Numbered from the stretch's first letter, positions 54,495 to 64,000 are shown. The stretch is DNA of 64,000 bases from Pelagibacteraceae bacterium AG-414-E02 (GCA_003214615.1 QCLK01000001.1:248001-312000); one strand, 5' to 3'. Notes: generated from the letters alone by a model not told the origin. Numbers and translations are program-made.

Positions 54495-54956
54495 TTAAAA
54501 AACTTTCTTGAAATAATGAATCTTGCCTTTTGAATTAGATATAAAACCCGAAGATTCAAAAATCTTAACAGAAGGTAAGTTTGCACGTCTTACCCTGCCT
54601 ACTAATACATTGTCATTTTTCGGTTTATATTTATTTATAGCCAATCTAAACATTTTTTTACCAAGACCTTTTTCCCTAAATTTCTTAGCAATTGAATAGC
54701 TAATTGTAACTGTTTTGTTTTTTTTATCGAAACGCACCTGTCCTATTTCAGTATTTTTTTTGATGAAAACAAATAAAGTACAATTCTTACTTAATAATTT
54801 TTTCTTGAACCACTTTTTGTGAGAATTCCAAGATATATGCTTTTTGCCACTTAAAGAATATTTCCGTGCTTGAATTTCATTAGTCCAAATATAAAAAAGC
54901 TTTGTATCTTTTAGTTTAGCTTTTCTACAAAAAAGTTTTCGATTTTTGCTATTCAT
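54495..54956 (-). CDS. GNAT acetyltransferase (PseH-like)
   Basis: The 153-residue protein has the GNAT acetyl-CoA motif in ISYSIAKKFREKGLGKKMFRLAI and a typical late RVRRANLPSVKIFESSGF. PseH acetylates UDP-4-amino-4,6-dideoxy-altrosamine, the product of PseC, and is of this size. The ATG at 54956 is preferred to a TTG one codon before it. The position, with pseF, pseC and pseB upstream, supports the role. Confidence 0.8.
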   Translation of the reverse strand: MNSKNRKLFCRKAKLKDTKLFYIWTNEIQARKYSLSGKKHISWNSHKKWFKKKLLSKNCTLFVFIKKNTEIGQVRFDKKNKTVTISYSIAKKFREKGLGKKMFRLAINKYKPKNDNVLVGRVRRANLPSVKIFESSGFISNSKGKIHYFKKVF

Positions 54957-54963
54957 CAAAATC

Positions 54964-55164
54964 TTATTTAACTGAAGATAGTTTTTTCAGCAAAGAAGAT
55001 ATTTTTTTGTCTTCTGAATTTACTCTTTTTAATAATTGTCTAGCTTCTTTTGGTGCGTGTCTAAAAGCTAAACGCAATATATCCATCCAATTTACGTTAT
55101 TTTTTGATCTAATTTTTTCAATTTTATTTATAATTTTTAAATGATTATTTTTATTTTTTATCAT
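54964..55164 (-). CDS. small conserved-looking protein in pse cluster
   Basis: The 66-residue basic protein contains an IEKIRSKNNVNWMDILRLAF segment, then HAPKEARQLLKRVNSEDKKISSLLKKLSS. It is predicted helical and soluble, with no membrane segment or signal. It has 2-base and 7-base gaps to pseF and the pseH-like gene, and fits codon use around it, so it is a real gene. I recall similar small proteins near other nonulosonic-acid genes, but cannot assign a function. Confidence 0.7.
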   Translation of the reverse strand: MIKNKNNHLKIINKIEKIRSKNNVNWMDILRLAFRHAPKEARQLLKRVNSEDKKISSLLKKLSSVK

Positions 55165-55166
55165 TT

Positions 55167-55877
55167 TTATTTACTATTTTTTTTATTCAATATTTTATAG
55201 CTTAATTCTGCACGTTTCCAATCGTCTGGAGTATCAATATCATGATATCTCCACTCTGGAACCACAATTATATCAGAACCTTTGGCAAAAATAATTTTAT
55301 TTTTAAGCCAGCTTTTTTTGGATCCCCAATAAAATTGGCCTGCATCACACATAATTTGTTTTAAATCTTGAGATCTTTTTTTAAAGTTTTTTTTAAATAG
55401 CATTTTTATTCCTTTTGTATATGAGTGAGTAAATGATCTAAAAAATGGAAAACGATATGGCGTCGCTGAAAATACATAATTAAATTTTTTAGACTTTATT
55501 TTTTTAAAACCCATTTTTAAATCTGAAATTTCTAAAAAAGGATTAGGTGCAAATACACAACAAACATATTCAAATTGATAATTTTGCTTAATTAAAAATC
55601 TAACGATATTTGAAATTACCGGATAAATAGTAACATAATCATTTGATAAAAGTTTTGATCTTAAAAAAGGAACTTCAGCTCCATATTTTCTAGCAATTGT
55701 GGCAATTTTCTTGCTATCGGTTGAAACTATTATTCTATTAAATATTTTGCTTTTTTTGAGCTTTCTGATTGTGTTTATTATTATAGGTACTCCATTAAAC
55801 TTTTTATAATTTTTTCCAGGTATCCTTTTGCTATTTTTTCTAGCAGGTATTATAGCAACTACTTTTTTCTTTAACAT
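55167..55877 (-). CDS. pseF: pseudaminic acid cytidylyltransferase
   Basis: The 236-residue enzyme activates pseudaminic acid to the CMP sugar. The N-terminal VVAIIPARKNSKRIPGKNYKKF has the usual arginine, serine and lysine, and FNRIIVSTDSKKIATIARKYGAEVPFLR follows. MCDAGQFYWG and YHDIDTPDDWKRAE close the protein. It sits between pseC and the small gene with gaps of 2-3 bases. The pathway context supports PseF over NeuA. Confidence 0.9.
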   Translation of the reverse strand: MLKKKVVAIIPARKNSKRIPGKNYKKFNGVPIIINTIRKLKKSKIFNRIIVSTDSKKIATIARKYGAEVPFLRSKLLSNDYVTIYPVISNIVRFLIKQNYQFEYVCCVFAPNPFLEISDLKMGFKKIKSKKFNYVFSATPYRFPFFRSFTHSYTKGIKMLFKKNFKKRSQDLKQIMCDAGQFYWGSKKSWLKNKIIFAKGSDIIVVPEWRYHDIDTPDDWKRAELSYKILNKKNSK

Positions 55878-55880
55878 TGA

Positions 55881-57050
55881 TTATCCAATTAATTTCTTAA
55901 CTTGATCTATAACGAATAACTGCTGCTTATTATTTAAATCATAGTATAACGGAATTGACAAAGCAGAATCATAATAATCAAAAGCATTGGGGAAATCATT
56001 TTCATCATAATTTTTTTTTTTAAAATAAGGATGTGAGATTACTGGTATATAGTGAACTTGAGTCATAATCCCTGTTTTTCTAAATTCATTCATTAATTTT
56101 GCTCTTGTTTTTCCTAATTTTTTAAAATTAATTTTCAAGACGTACAAATGATTACTACTAAAATCCCTCATATTTTTTTGTATAGGTTTGCAATTTTTTA
56201 AATTTTCAAAAGCTAAATCATATTTTTTTGCAATTTTTTTTCTTTTATTTATAAATTTGTCAATTTTTTTTAATTGTGATAAACCTAACGCACATTGTAT
56301 ATCTGTAATTCTATAATTGTAACCTAGTTCCTGCATTTCATAATACCAAGGATTTTTTAAATCATTTGTAAAAGCATTTTTTTTTAAAAGAAATTTTTCT
56401 TGTTCTTTTTCAAGGCCATGGTTTCTTAAACGCTTAAGCTGTTCATAAATTTTTTTGTTATTAGTAGTTATTATACCTCCTTCTCCTGTAGCTATTGATT
56501 TGACGGGATGAAATGAAAAGATCGTCATATCTGAATACTTGCAAGATCCCACTTTTGATCCATCTGAATATTTAGCTCCAAAAGCATGTGCGGCATCTTC
56601 AAAAATTATTGCATTAATTTTTTTTCCAATTTGTTTAATTTTTTTCATATCGCATGCTAAACCACCAAAATGAACTGGCGCTATAACATGAACTTTATTT
56701 TTTGAAATAGTATTTTTAATACTATCTATTGAAATATTAATTGTTGATTTATCAATATCTGCAAATATTGTCTCTCCTCCACAAAATAATGCAGAATTTG
56801 CAGTCGAAGCGAATGTTATAGCAGAAGTCAATAAAACCTTTCCCTTGTTTATTTTTGAAACAATTGATGCTAAATGAAGTCCTGCGGTACAACTTGTAAC
56901 TGCAACTGAATATTTTGCCCCAACATATTTAGAAACCTTTTTTTCAAAATAATCTATTAAAGGACCTTGTGTTAAATTTTCACTTTTTAGAACTTTAATT
57001 ACTGCTTTTATATCATCCTTATCTATATGATGTTTGCCGTAAGGTATCAT
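55881..57050 (-). CDS. pseC: UDP-4-amino-4,6-dideoxy-N-acetyl-altrosamine transaminase
   Basis: The 389-residue PLP enzyme aminates the 4-keto sugar from PseB. MIPYGKHHIDKDDIKAVI, VAVTSCTAGLHLASI, FEDAAHAFGAKYSDGSKVG and the PLP lysine in FSFHPVKSIATGEGG are diagnostic for PseC within the DegT family, and NYRITDIQCALGLSQL follows. It lies 19 bases after pseB and 3 bases before pseF. Confidence 0.93.
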   Translation of the reverse strand: MIPYGKHHIDKDDIKAVIKVLKSENLTQGPLIDYFEKKVSKYVGAKYSVAVTSCTAGLHLASIVSKINKGKVLLTSAITFASTANSALFCGGETIFADIDKSTINISIDSIKNTISKNKVHVIAPVHFGGLACDMKKIKQIGKKINAIIFEDAAHAFGAKYSDGSKVGSCKYSDMTIFSFHPVKSIATGEGGIITTNNKKIYEQLKRLRNHGLEKEQEKFLLKKNAFTNDLKNPWYYEMQELGYNYRITDIQCALGLSQLKKIDKFINKRKKIAKKYDLAFENLKNCKPIQKNMRDFSSNHLYVLKINFKKLGKTRAKLMNEFRKTGIMTQVHYIPVISHPYFKKKNYDENDFPNAFDYYDSALSIPLYYDLNNKQQLFVIDQVKKLIG

Positions 57051-57069
57051 TTCAGTTAGCGTGGTAGTT

Positions 57070-58092
<1,023 letters not shown>

Positions 58093-58169
58093 TTAGTTGA
58101 TTTCGTTTTGCAAAATTTTTCATTTTCCAATTTTATGATTAAGTAATTAAATAAATTCGCTGTAAACCC

Positions 58170-59762
58170 TTATCTCAGTGTTCCTTCTTGAGTAGCATAA
58201 TTTAAAGTTTCGATATTAGTTTTGTTTTTGTCAACTTTGTTAAATCTTTCTTTCGTATTTTGATGTTTGGAATGACTATCATAGCCACCAGTTTTTAGCA
58301 ATTTTTCTTTACTTAATGAGTTTCCAAAAGTTTTATTTAATCTCTCCAACCATTTGACCGTCTCGGTTTTGAGATCTTCTTCCTTCATCTTGGTTAGGTT
58401 TAGACTAAAGTCCTGTCTTTCTGTAATTTGAGTTAAATAATCATCTATATCTTTAATATACCCATTATCTATTGCGTATTTAAACATTCCAGTTTCTGGT
58501 AATGGTAATAGAAAACCTGTGCTTGGATAAACTTTTAGTTCTTCAAGTTGAGTCATCGTTTCTTTTATAGTTTCTGAAGTTTCCTGCGGATATCCCATTA
58601 CTAAACTAGTATTAGTTACTAACCCCGCTTCTCTGCAAATGTGAACTTGCTCCTTAAAATATTTTGATTTTACTTTTTTATTCATTGCTTTCAGTATTTC
58701 ATCACTTCCCGATTCTAAAGAATATCCAGCAGAAACACAGCCAGATTTAACAAATTTTCTTGCCAAGTTTAATCTTTCCTCTCTCGGTATTGGATTACCT
58801 TTATTGTCCTCATCTTTACCCATAAGGTCTGCTCTAATAGCACAAGTCCAGTGTATTTTTAGGTCTGCCTTAATCAACTCATCAACAAATTTTGCTGCAG
58901 GACCAACTTTATGAAATGTTAACTCATCCCAAAAATTAATAAAATTTGCATTATATTTTTTTTGGTTTTGCTTTATTTCAGCTATAACATTTTCTGCTGA
59001 TCTGTGGCGATATGGGTCATGCCAATAAACATAATGACAAAATGTACATTTAAACACACATCCTCTTGCGGTATTAACTGGCATTGGAATAGCCTCATTT
59101 GGCTTATAAAACCAAGAATGCGAAGCTCCAAACTTTTTTCCACTTTCAAGATAAGTTTCAATATCAAATAATTCCCAATCTGGAAAAGGGAAATCATCAA
59201 TGTTTTTCACAGCTTTTCTTTTTCCGTTATTTACGATTAAATTATTTTTTGCTCTATATATTATTCCTGGAATTCCAATACCTTTTATTGTAGCGGGATA
59301 ACCTTTGTTTGTGTGAGGAATTTCAATATGAGGCTCAACAATTTCACCAAAAGATTTATTAGATTTGATGGTATCAAATACCTCTTTTGTTGTAATTTCT
59401 CCTTCGCCATATATTACTATATCAACCTTAGTTGTTTGAAATAAAACCTCGGGTATACTTCCTCCCACAGAGTTTCCTACTATTACGGTTGTTTCAGGTT
59501 GATGTTTTTTTATAATATTAACACACCATTTAATCCATCTGTAGTGGGTTACAATACAACCCATACAAACCACATCATATTTATTTTTTATAAAATATTT
59601 TTCAACATAATCATCGTCATAACCTCCAGCATCAATATCCAGAAGATCAAAACTATAACCATGTTTTTTAACATAGGTCGTAACGTACCCTAAGCCAACC
59701 GGAAGAAACAAATGACCAGCCTTGCCGCCTCTCAAACTGCAATTAACAAAAAGTATTTTCAT
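58170..59762 (-). CDS. B12-binding-domain radical SAM protein (enzyme D)
   Basis: The 530-residue protein has the canonical order: B12-binding-type domain (about residues 1-135: PVGLGYVTTYVKKHGYSFDLLDIDAGG, YDVVCMGCIV, TTVIVGNSVGG, DIVIYGEGE), linker with VKNIDDFPFPDWELFD, and radical SAM cysteines C235, C239 and C242 in GCVFKCTFC. GYSLESGSDEILKAMNK and SLVMGYPQETSETI follow. It is the most standard member among the five and lies 6 bases from enzyme E, so they are cotranscribed. The substrate is unknown. Confidence 0.88.
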   Translation of the reverse strand: MKILFVNCSLRGGKAGHLFLPVGLGYVTTYVKKHGYSFDLLDIDAGGYDDDYVEKYFIKNKYDVVCMGCIVTHYRWIKWCVNIIKKHQPETTVIVGNSVGGSIPEVLFQTTKVDIVIYGEGEITTKEVFDTIKSNKSFGEIVEPHIEIPHTNKGYPATIKGIGIPGIIYRAKNNLIVNNGKRKAVKNIDDFPFPDWELFDIETYLESGKKFGASHSWFYKPNEAIPMPVNTARGCVFKCTFCHYVYWHDPYRHRSAENVIAEIKQNQKKYNANFINFWDELTFHKVGPAAKFVDELIKADLKIHWTCAIRADLMGKDEDNKGNPIPREERLNLARKFVKSGCVSAGYSLESGSDEILKAMNKKVKSKYFKEQVHICREAGLVTNTSLVMGYPQETSETIKETMTQLEELKVYPSTGFLLPLPETGMFKYAIDNGYIKDIDDYLTQITERQDFSLNLTKMKEEDLKTETVKWLERLNKTFGNSLSKEKLLKTGGYDSHSKHQNTKERFNKVDKNKTNIETLNYATQEGTLR

Positions 59763-59768
59763 TTATTT

Positions 59769-61802
59769 CTAGTAGTTTATGGAACCTAACTTTGTATCAA
59801 TATATCTTCTCATCAAACTAGAATTCATATATCTAAAAAAATGAAAGCAATCTGTTCTTTTTTGTTGTTTGTCTTTTTTAATTATTTCTTTAACAGTATA
59901 TGAATTTCTACACTTGAGCATTATTTTTTGTGGTTTTTTAAATTTATAAAAACTTAATTCTTTCGAATATCCTTGATGCATCCAGCTATGTAAATCATAT
60001 TTTGTTTCAAACTCAATATCTGGAACAAAAACTTTTTCAAAAGGATCTATTATCAATTTAATTGCTAAATCAAGTATAACTTTTGTATCTTCTTTTACTT
60101 TTTCGCTAGAATTAATCTCACATATAGCGTCTCTAATTTCTCTCAAATATTTTTTTTCTGGATCTTTTAACATGTATTTTACTATATATACTAGAAGTCC
60201 TCTCTTGCTTGCTAAGCGAATTAAATATTCTTTATCTTTTTTAAATTTTTCAAGATTATCATTTATAAAACTATATAACTCCTCTTCAGTATCAAACATA
60301 TTTTCGGTATACGATTTTACATAACTTTCAACTAACTCATTAATTGTTGGATATTTTTTGGGGTCACTTAGTACATGATCAAAGAGTGTTATAGGTTTAA
60401 TATTAATATTGTTTGCATAATACATAAGATCCTTGCCGTATCCGTAAAAATTAGTCATTAAAAGATTAATTTGATATTTTAAAAAAATTTTCCATTCTTC
60501 ATAAGTAAAGTATTTTGATTGCACAGTTATTTCATCCCTTTCGACCGATATAAAATCGTCATGTTGAGTTATCGCATTTTCTGCCACCATAAATTTACTA
60601 ACATATTGATTTGTTTCTCTAGCAGACGCTCGGTTTAGATCGGATCCCTTAAGTAACCACAGAGGGTTCATTATAACTGAGTCAAAACCATAGCTCAAAG
60701 TCCTATTTATTACTTCTTTCCACGACTCTAAAGTTTCACCAGGTAAACCAAATATTAATTCAGTAGCAGTGGGCATTCCATTTTTTCTTGCAAAGTTAAT
60801 AGAATCCACTGCCTCCTTGTGTGTTGCGGATATTCTTGTTGTTTCTTTTAAAACTTTTGGAGTGATTGTTTGAAATGATACTGTATATGTCATCAGCGGT
60901 TTTAAAATTAAACCCACTTCTCTTGTTCTATCATTTTGTTTTTTGGCTGAATAAACTTTTAATGCAGCTGGATATTTATACGTGTCAAAACATTTTCTAA
61001 TATACTTAGCAACTTCTAGATCATGCTTGATAATGCCAAAATTATCATCAGAAAATCTTATAATTCTATTTTTTGCATTATTACGTAAATAAGTTATTTC
61101 TTCTTTTATTCTTTCTAAACTAAAATTTCTAATTTTTCCTAACTGAGTTCCAGAAACACAAAATCTACATAGGTAAGGACAGCCTCTTATGTTTTGAAGA
61201 ATTGGCGTGAGTACAGGATTTTGAAGCAATTCATCAAAAACGCCGGTAAGATAGGGTGAGGGAATTTCCATTAGATCCATCACGGCATCATATGGTTCTC
61301 CATGTATAAGTTTACCATCATGTAACGTTCTGCAACCATCAATTGGAATAGATTTCAACTTTGCTCTCCATTCTTTGCACTTACCTAATTTTTTATAATT
61401 TTCGATTATATTACTGAATGGTTTTTCACCATCACCGTAAACTATGTAATCAATATTTGGATGTTTCGCTAAAAAAACTTTATTATCTTCCATGTTTATT
61501 TCTGCGTTTGCGCCACCGAAAACTACTAGACAATCTTTATTTAGATCTTTTAATTTCTTTATAGTGGTCAAGGTTAAATTATAGTTCCAATCATAACTTC
61601 CAAAACCAACAATATCAGGCGGTTGTTTATGCGCATCCTCCCAGAATTGCTTGAAAGTTCGAAAAACTTTTATCTCAATGGAATCGCCATGTATTTTTTT
61701 GCAGTAAGCACATATGAAACCAACACCTATTGGTATTGATTTATTATCAATACCATTCATATCATTCGCAAGATCACATAGTGCTACTTTAATTTTTCTC
61801 AT
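59769..61802 (-). CDS. B12-binding-domain radical SAM protein (enzyme E)
   Basis: The 677-residue protein resembles enzyme A at 20883: B12-binding-type N-terminus (PIGVGFICAYCKKIHGD, PPDIVGFGSYDWNYN, LVVFGGANAE, YIVYGDGE), PSPYLTGVFDELL, and radical SAM cysteines at the same numbers, C208, C212 and C215 (GCPYLCRFC). TELIFGLPGETLESWKEVI follows. A C-terminal part of about 250 residues has no recognised domain. It is probably a paralogue of enzyme A. A 28-residue ORF and a short leader precede it. Confidence 0.85.
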   Translation of the reverse strand: MRKIKVALCDLANDMNGIDNKSIPIGVGFICAYCKKIHGDSIEIKVFRTFKQFWEDAHKQPPDIVGFGSYDWNYNLTLTTIKKLKDLNKDCLVVFGGANAEINMEDNKVFLAKHPNIDYIVYGDGEKPFSNIIENYKKLGKCKEWRAKLKSIPIDGCRTLHDGKLIHGEPYDAVMDLMEIPSPYLTGVFDELLQNPVLTPILQNIRGCPYLCRFCVSGTQLGKIRNFSLERIKEEITYLRNNAKNRIIRFSDDNFGIIKHDLEVAKYIRKCFDTYKYPAALKVYSAKKQNDRTREVGLILKPLMTYTVSFQTITPKVLKETTRISATHKEAVDSINFARKNGMPTATELIFGLPGETLESWKEVINRTLSYGFDSVIMNPLWLLKGSDLNRASARETNQYVSKFMVAENAITQHDDFISVERDEITVQSKYFTYEEWKIFLKYQINLLMTNFYGYGKDLMYYANNINIKPITLFDHVLSDPKKYPTINELVESYVKSYTENMFDTEEELYSFINDNLEKFKKDKEYLIRLASKRGLLVYIVKYMLKDPEKKYLREIRDAICEINSSEKVKEDTKVILDLAIKLIIDPFEKVFVPDIEFETKYDLHSWMHQGYSKELSFYKFKKPQKIMLKCRNSYTVKEIIKKDKQQKRTDCFHFFRYMNSSLMRRYIDTKLGSINY

Positions 61803-61829
61803 GTTCTTCTTTTTTTAAATTTCATATAA

Positions 61830-61916
61830 CTATACAGGAATATATACAAAAGTAACTAATTCTTTTCTTGGTAATGAGCGGTTCTTTTGGGGAGACTTGT
61901 TTACTAATCTTTTCAT
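61830..61916 (-). CDS. possible 28-residue peptide before enzyme E
   Basis: An ATG at 61916 opens a frame of 28 residues, MKRLVNKSPQKNRSLPRKEL followed by VTFVYIPV, ending at a TAG. It fills the 129-base gap between the pyruvate-kinase-like gene and enzyme E. Local base use is less AT-rich than normal spacers here. There is no clear ribosome-binding site. It could be a leader peptide or a chance ORF, so I give it low confidence. Confidence 0.25.
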   Translation of the reverse strand: MKRLVNKSPQKNRSLPRKELVTFVYIPV

Positions 61917-61931
61917 TCTCAATTTTGAATT

Positions 61932-63278
61932 CTAAAAATCATTTTTCGAAATTATTGAAAAAGTGTTAGCTCTTGAATTTCTTCTAGGATATGCAACATA
62001 AATTAAAACTGCTTTGTCTTTTTTTGAGAAAATAATTTTTTTATATTTCTTAATACTGTTATAAATAAATTTACTATTTTTGCTTTTTGTGAATTTTTTT
62101 ATTAAAATGCAAACAGTATTTGATTTAAAACCGCAAAATGATTTAACTTTTTTACTATCTGTAAATACGGTTAAATCAGTCTTATCATTAGTTTCGCTAA
62201 TTTTTTCAAGTGCGTAACCTTTTTTTGTAAATATAACTATTGGTATACTTCTAATTTCTCGAACAGCTTTCCAAAAAATATCGTTTTCACTTTTTCTTTC
62301 TATATAACCTTTATTAATTTTTTTTAGAAAGCCATCCAACCATTTGATTATATTTATCCAATTCTTTGATATAGCAGTTTCGGCACTTAACATTATTCGA
62401 TCCGCTAACAAATTATTTGAATATGCAAGAGAAATAATTTCACTTTTAGTAGGATTAGTTAATCCTTTTCTAAAAATCATAGATTCTAGATTTTCTGTAG
62501 CTATTATCAGTGGCTTTCCATTTTTTTTCACAGTTTTTGAAATTTTCTGCACAGCAGGAAAAAGTTTATGTTCACCTATTTCCGCACTCAAATCTCCTCT
62601 GTCTACCATGATCACGTCGGATTTTTTAGAAATTTGATCTATATTTTTTAACCCCTTAATATTTTCAATTTTGGATACTATAATAAGTTCTTTATTGAAT
62701 TTTCTTATATGGTTAACTAAATCATCACTTTGCACATAACTTAAACCAATAGCATCAAATTTAATCCCTTTAGCTTTTTTTAAAAAGGAAAGATACATTT
62801 TTTTTTGTACTTGATCATCGTAAACTGAATTAGAAAAATTAATTCCTTTTTTCTTTTCAAGTTCAAAATTTTCCATAGACTTACCAAGAACAAAATTCTT
62901 AGTAATTTTTTTTACTCTAAAAAAATATTTTCCATCATTAACGCTAAAATTTTTAATTCTTTTTGAAGTTTTTGGTAGTGGAGCTGTGATTTTTATTTTT
63001 AAAATTTTTTTAATTTTGCATTTTTTATAGAAAAAGACGACTTTTTGATTTTTTTTAATTAAATAATTTTTATCATTATTAGTTCTTGGTTTGATTCCTG
63101 GTAAATCTAACAAAATTTCTGAATCTTTATTTTTTTTTATGCGCTTAGATATTTTTTTGTGCCATGATAAAGTATTGTGAGCACCATTAATACGAACTAA
63201 ATTTGAAAATTTTAAAATTTTATTAATACTTTTATGGGATTCAGTTATAGGTCCAATTGTAGGTAAAATCTTGCTCAT
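61932..63278 (-). CDS. divergent pyruvate kinase-like protein
   Basis: The 448-residue protein keeps many pyruvate kinase landmarks: VRINGAHNT where NFSHG-like residues are expected (altered), a LDLPGIKPRT strand, IVSKIENIKGLKNIDQI with the catalytic lysine, IMVDRGDLSAEIG, and NLESMIF and DRIMLSAETA. The conserved N-F-S-H-G is changed to N-G-A-H, so the active site may be altered. Length is near the family's (about 470), and the C-terminal domain appears present. It lies 5 bases after the ATP sulfurylase-like gene, so a role in sulfate activation or in an unusual phosphoryl reaction is possible, but not shown. Confidence 0.75.
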   Translation of the reverse strand: MSKILPTIGPITESHKSINKILKFSNLVRINGAHNTLSWHKKISKRIKKNKDSEILLDLPGIKPRTNNDKNYLIKKNQKVVFFYKKCKIKKILKIKITAPLPKTSKRIKNFSVNDGKYFFRVKKITKNFVLGKSMENFELEKKKGINFSNSVYDDQVQKKMYLSFLKKAKGIKFDAIGLSYVQSDDLVNHIRKFNKELIIVSKIENIKGLKNIDQISKKSDVIMVDRGDLSAEIGEHKLFPAVQKISKTVKKNGKPLIIATENLESMIFRKGLTNPTKSEIISLAYSNNLLADRIMLSAETAISKNWINIIKWLDGFLKKINKGYIERKSENDIFWKAVREIRSIPIVIFTKKGYALEKISETNDKTDLTVFTDSKKVKSFCGFKSNTVCILIKKFTKSKNSKFIYNSIKKYKKIIFSKKDKAVLIYVAYPRRNSRANTFSIISKNDF

Positions 63279-63283
63279 ACTAA

Positions 63284-64000
63284 TTAATAGAATAAATTTC
63301 TTTCAAATTTTCTTAAAAAATTTTGTAAATTCTTTCTTGCATGCTCAAAATACACTTTATTTAAAATAGATTTTCGAAATCTAGAGCCCGATATATTTTC
63401 CAATTTACAATTAAATTTATTACATTCATTTTTAATTACAATTTTATTACAGGTTTTGCAAAAAAAGCTCCCACCATGAGTAATAATATTTATTGAAAAA
63501 TTTTTTTTAAATTTATTAACCATTTTGGTTGCAGCATTAAATTCATAAACATCCTCACTACCAGCATGATCTCTTCCTACTACAAAATAATCAAATCCTA
63601 AACTTTCTCTTATTAACGCATGATGTATTGCTTCACGTGGTCCAGCATAATGCATATTAGCATAAACAGGTCTATAAATGACATTTTTGCCATAATATTT
63701 TCTTATTAAAAAATTGTAAATTTTTTTCAAGATCTCTGGTTTTACATCACCACGTTTTTTAGGTCCAATAACTGGATTTACTATTACAATATCGCAATAT
63801 TTCAACAATAATTGTATGATCTTTTCATGGCCTTTATGAGGTATATTTCTGGTTTGAAAAGCTCCTATTATTTTATTCTTCTTTTTAAGTTTTAAAATTA
63901 AATTTTTAAGTTTTATGTTTTCTTCATTTATTTTTTTAATTAATTTATTAAATTTTTTTTTAGGTACAGGACCAGTACAAAAATTATTTCCATAATTAAA
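63284..64000 (-). CDS. ATP sulfurylase-like protein, 5' end outside window
   Basis: The frame is open to the right end of the window, so the N-terminus is missing. The in-window part has the sulfurylase motifs GAFQTRNIPHKGHE (nucleotide binding, Q-x-R-N-P-type), VIVNPVIGPKKRGDVK, MHYAGPREAIHHALIRESLGFDYFVVGRDHAG, and a cysteine cluster FCKTCNKIVIKNEC near the C-terminus that looks zinc-binding. It ends with a GSRFRKSIL loop. It would make APS from sulfate and ATP for sulfation or assimilation. No APS kinase is visible. A shorter ORF starting at a TTG at 63808 is not the true start. Confidence 0.85.
   Translation of the reverse strand, partial: FNYGNNFCTGPVPKKKFNKLIKKINEENIKLKNLILKLKKKNKIIGAFQTRNIPHKGHEKIIQLLLKYCDIVIVNPVIGPKKRGDVKPEILKKIYNFLIRKYYGKNVIYRPVYANMHYAGPREAIHHALIRESLGFDYFVVGRDHAGSEDVYEFNAATKMVNKFKKNFSINIITHGGSFFCKTCNKIVIKNECNKFNCKLENISGSRFRKSILNKVYFEHARKNLQNFLRKFERNLFY

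Overview
The window comes from a very AT-rich, tightly packed bacterial genome. Neighbouring genes often overlap by 1-4 bases or sit 2-3 bases apart, and TTG or GTG starts are used. The 5S rRNA is of alphaproteobacterial type, transhydrogenase is split into three genes (pntAA, pntAB, pntB), and ribosomal protein L36 is the short cysteine-free form. These traits fit a streamlined marine alphaproteobacterium of the SAR11 (Pelagibacterales) kind. A lone 5S gene with no 23S beside it, followed by tens of kilobases of surface-polysaccharide genes, matches what is known of SAR11 hypervariable region 2, which lies between the 23S and 5S genes. The lineage is inferred from these features; no 16S gene is in the window.

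Layout. Bases 1-3137 hold a broken-off sugar C-methyltransferase, a family 2 glycosyltransferase and a polytopic membrane protein. Bases 3178-7080 are a conserved core block: pntB-pntAB-pntAA-rpmJ-5S rRNA on the minus strand, a YqgE/AlgH-family gene on the plus strand, and tRNA-Val(GAC). From 7108 onward almost everything is an accessory island, nearly all on the minus strand. Bases 7108-13525 carry a WecA/MraY-type initiating transferase, glycosyltransferases, an O-antigen ligase/polymerase-like protein and a polysaccharide deacetylase. Bases 13541-20880 form one compact operon behind a promoter and a cobalamin riboswitch: TonB-dependent (BtuB-like) receptor, small DUF6580-like membrane protein, DUF4346-like protein, HisH, CDP-glucose 4,6-dehydratase, glucose-1-phosphate cytidylyltransferase, epimerase, glycosyltransferase. 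Bases 20883-35658 hold two B12-binding radical SAM enzymes, a SPASM radical SAM enzyme, methyltransferases, a NeuA-like cytidylyltransferase, a split transketolase and an AAC(3)-like acetyltransferase. Bases 35692-44658 hold a domain-permuted B12/radical SAM protein and then a carrier-protein pathway: ketoreductase, TauD-like dioxygenase, ACP, SPASM radical SAM, FabZ-like dehydratase, LuxC-like reductase, LuxE-like synthetase, AMP ligase. Bases 44690-58092 encode nonulosonic-acid and amino-sugar synthesis (DegT aminotransferase, PglD-like acyltransferase, NeuB, PseI, PseH-like, PseF, PseC, PseB). Bases 58170-61802 encode two more B12/radical SAM enzymes. Bases 61932-64000 hold a divergent pyruvate kinase and the end of an ATP sulfurylase.

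The genes together look like a surface glycan factory: nucleotide-sugar synthesis, decoration (methyl, acyl, possibly sulfate), assembly and export. The striking overlay is cobalamin. Five proteins with the architecture of B12-dependent radical SAM enzymes share the island with a riboswitch-controlled B12 receptor. My best candidates for an undescribed system are this B12 uptake/B12-enzyme/glycan combination, the permuted B12-radical SAM protein, and the LuxC-LuxE-ACP pathway without luciferase. No gene-free stretch exceeds 300 bases; the longest, 20629-20882, holds the riboswitch and its promoter. I saw no transposase, integrase or CRISPR array.
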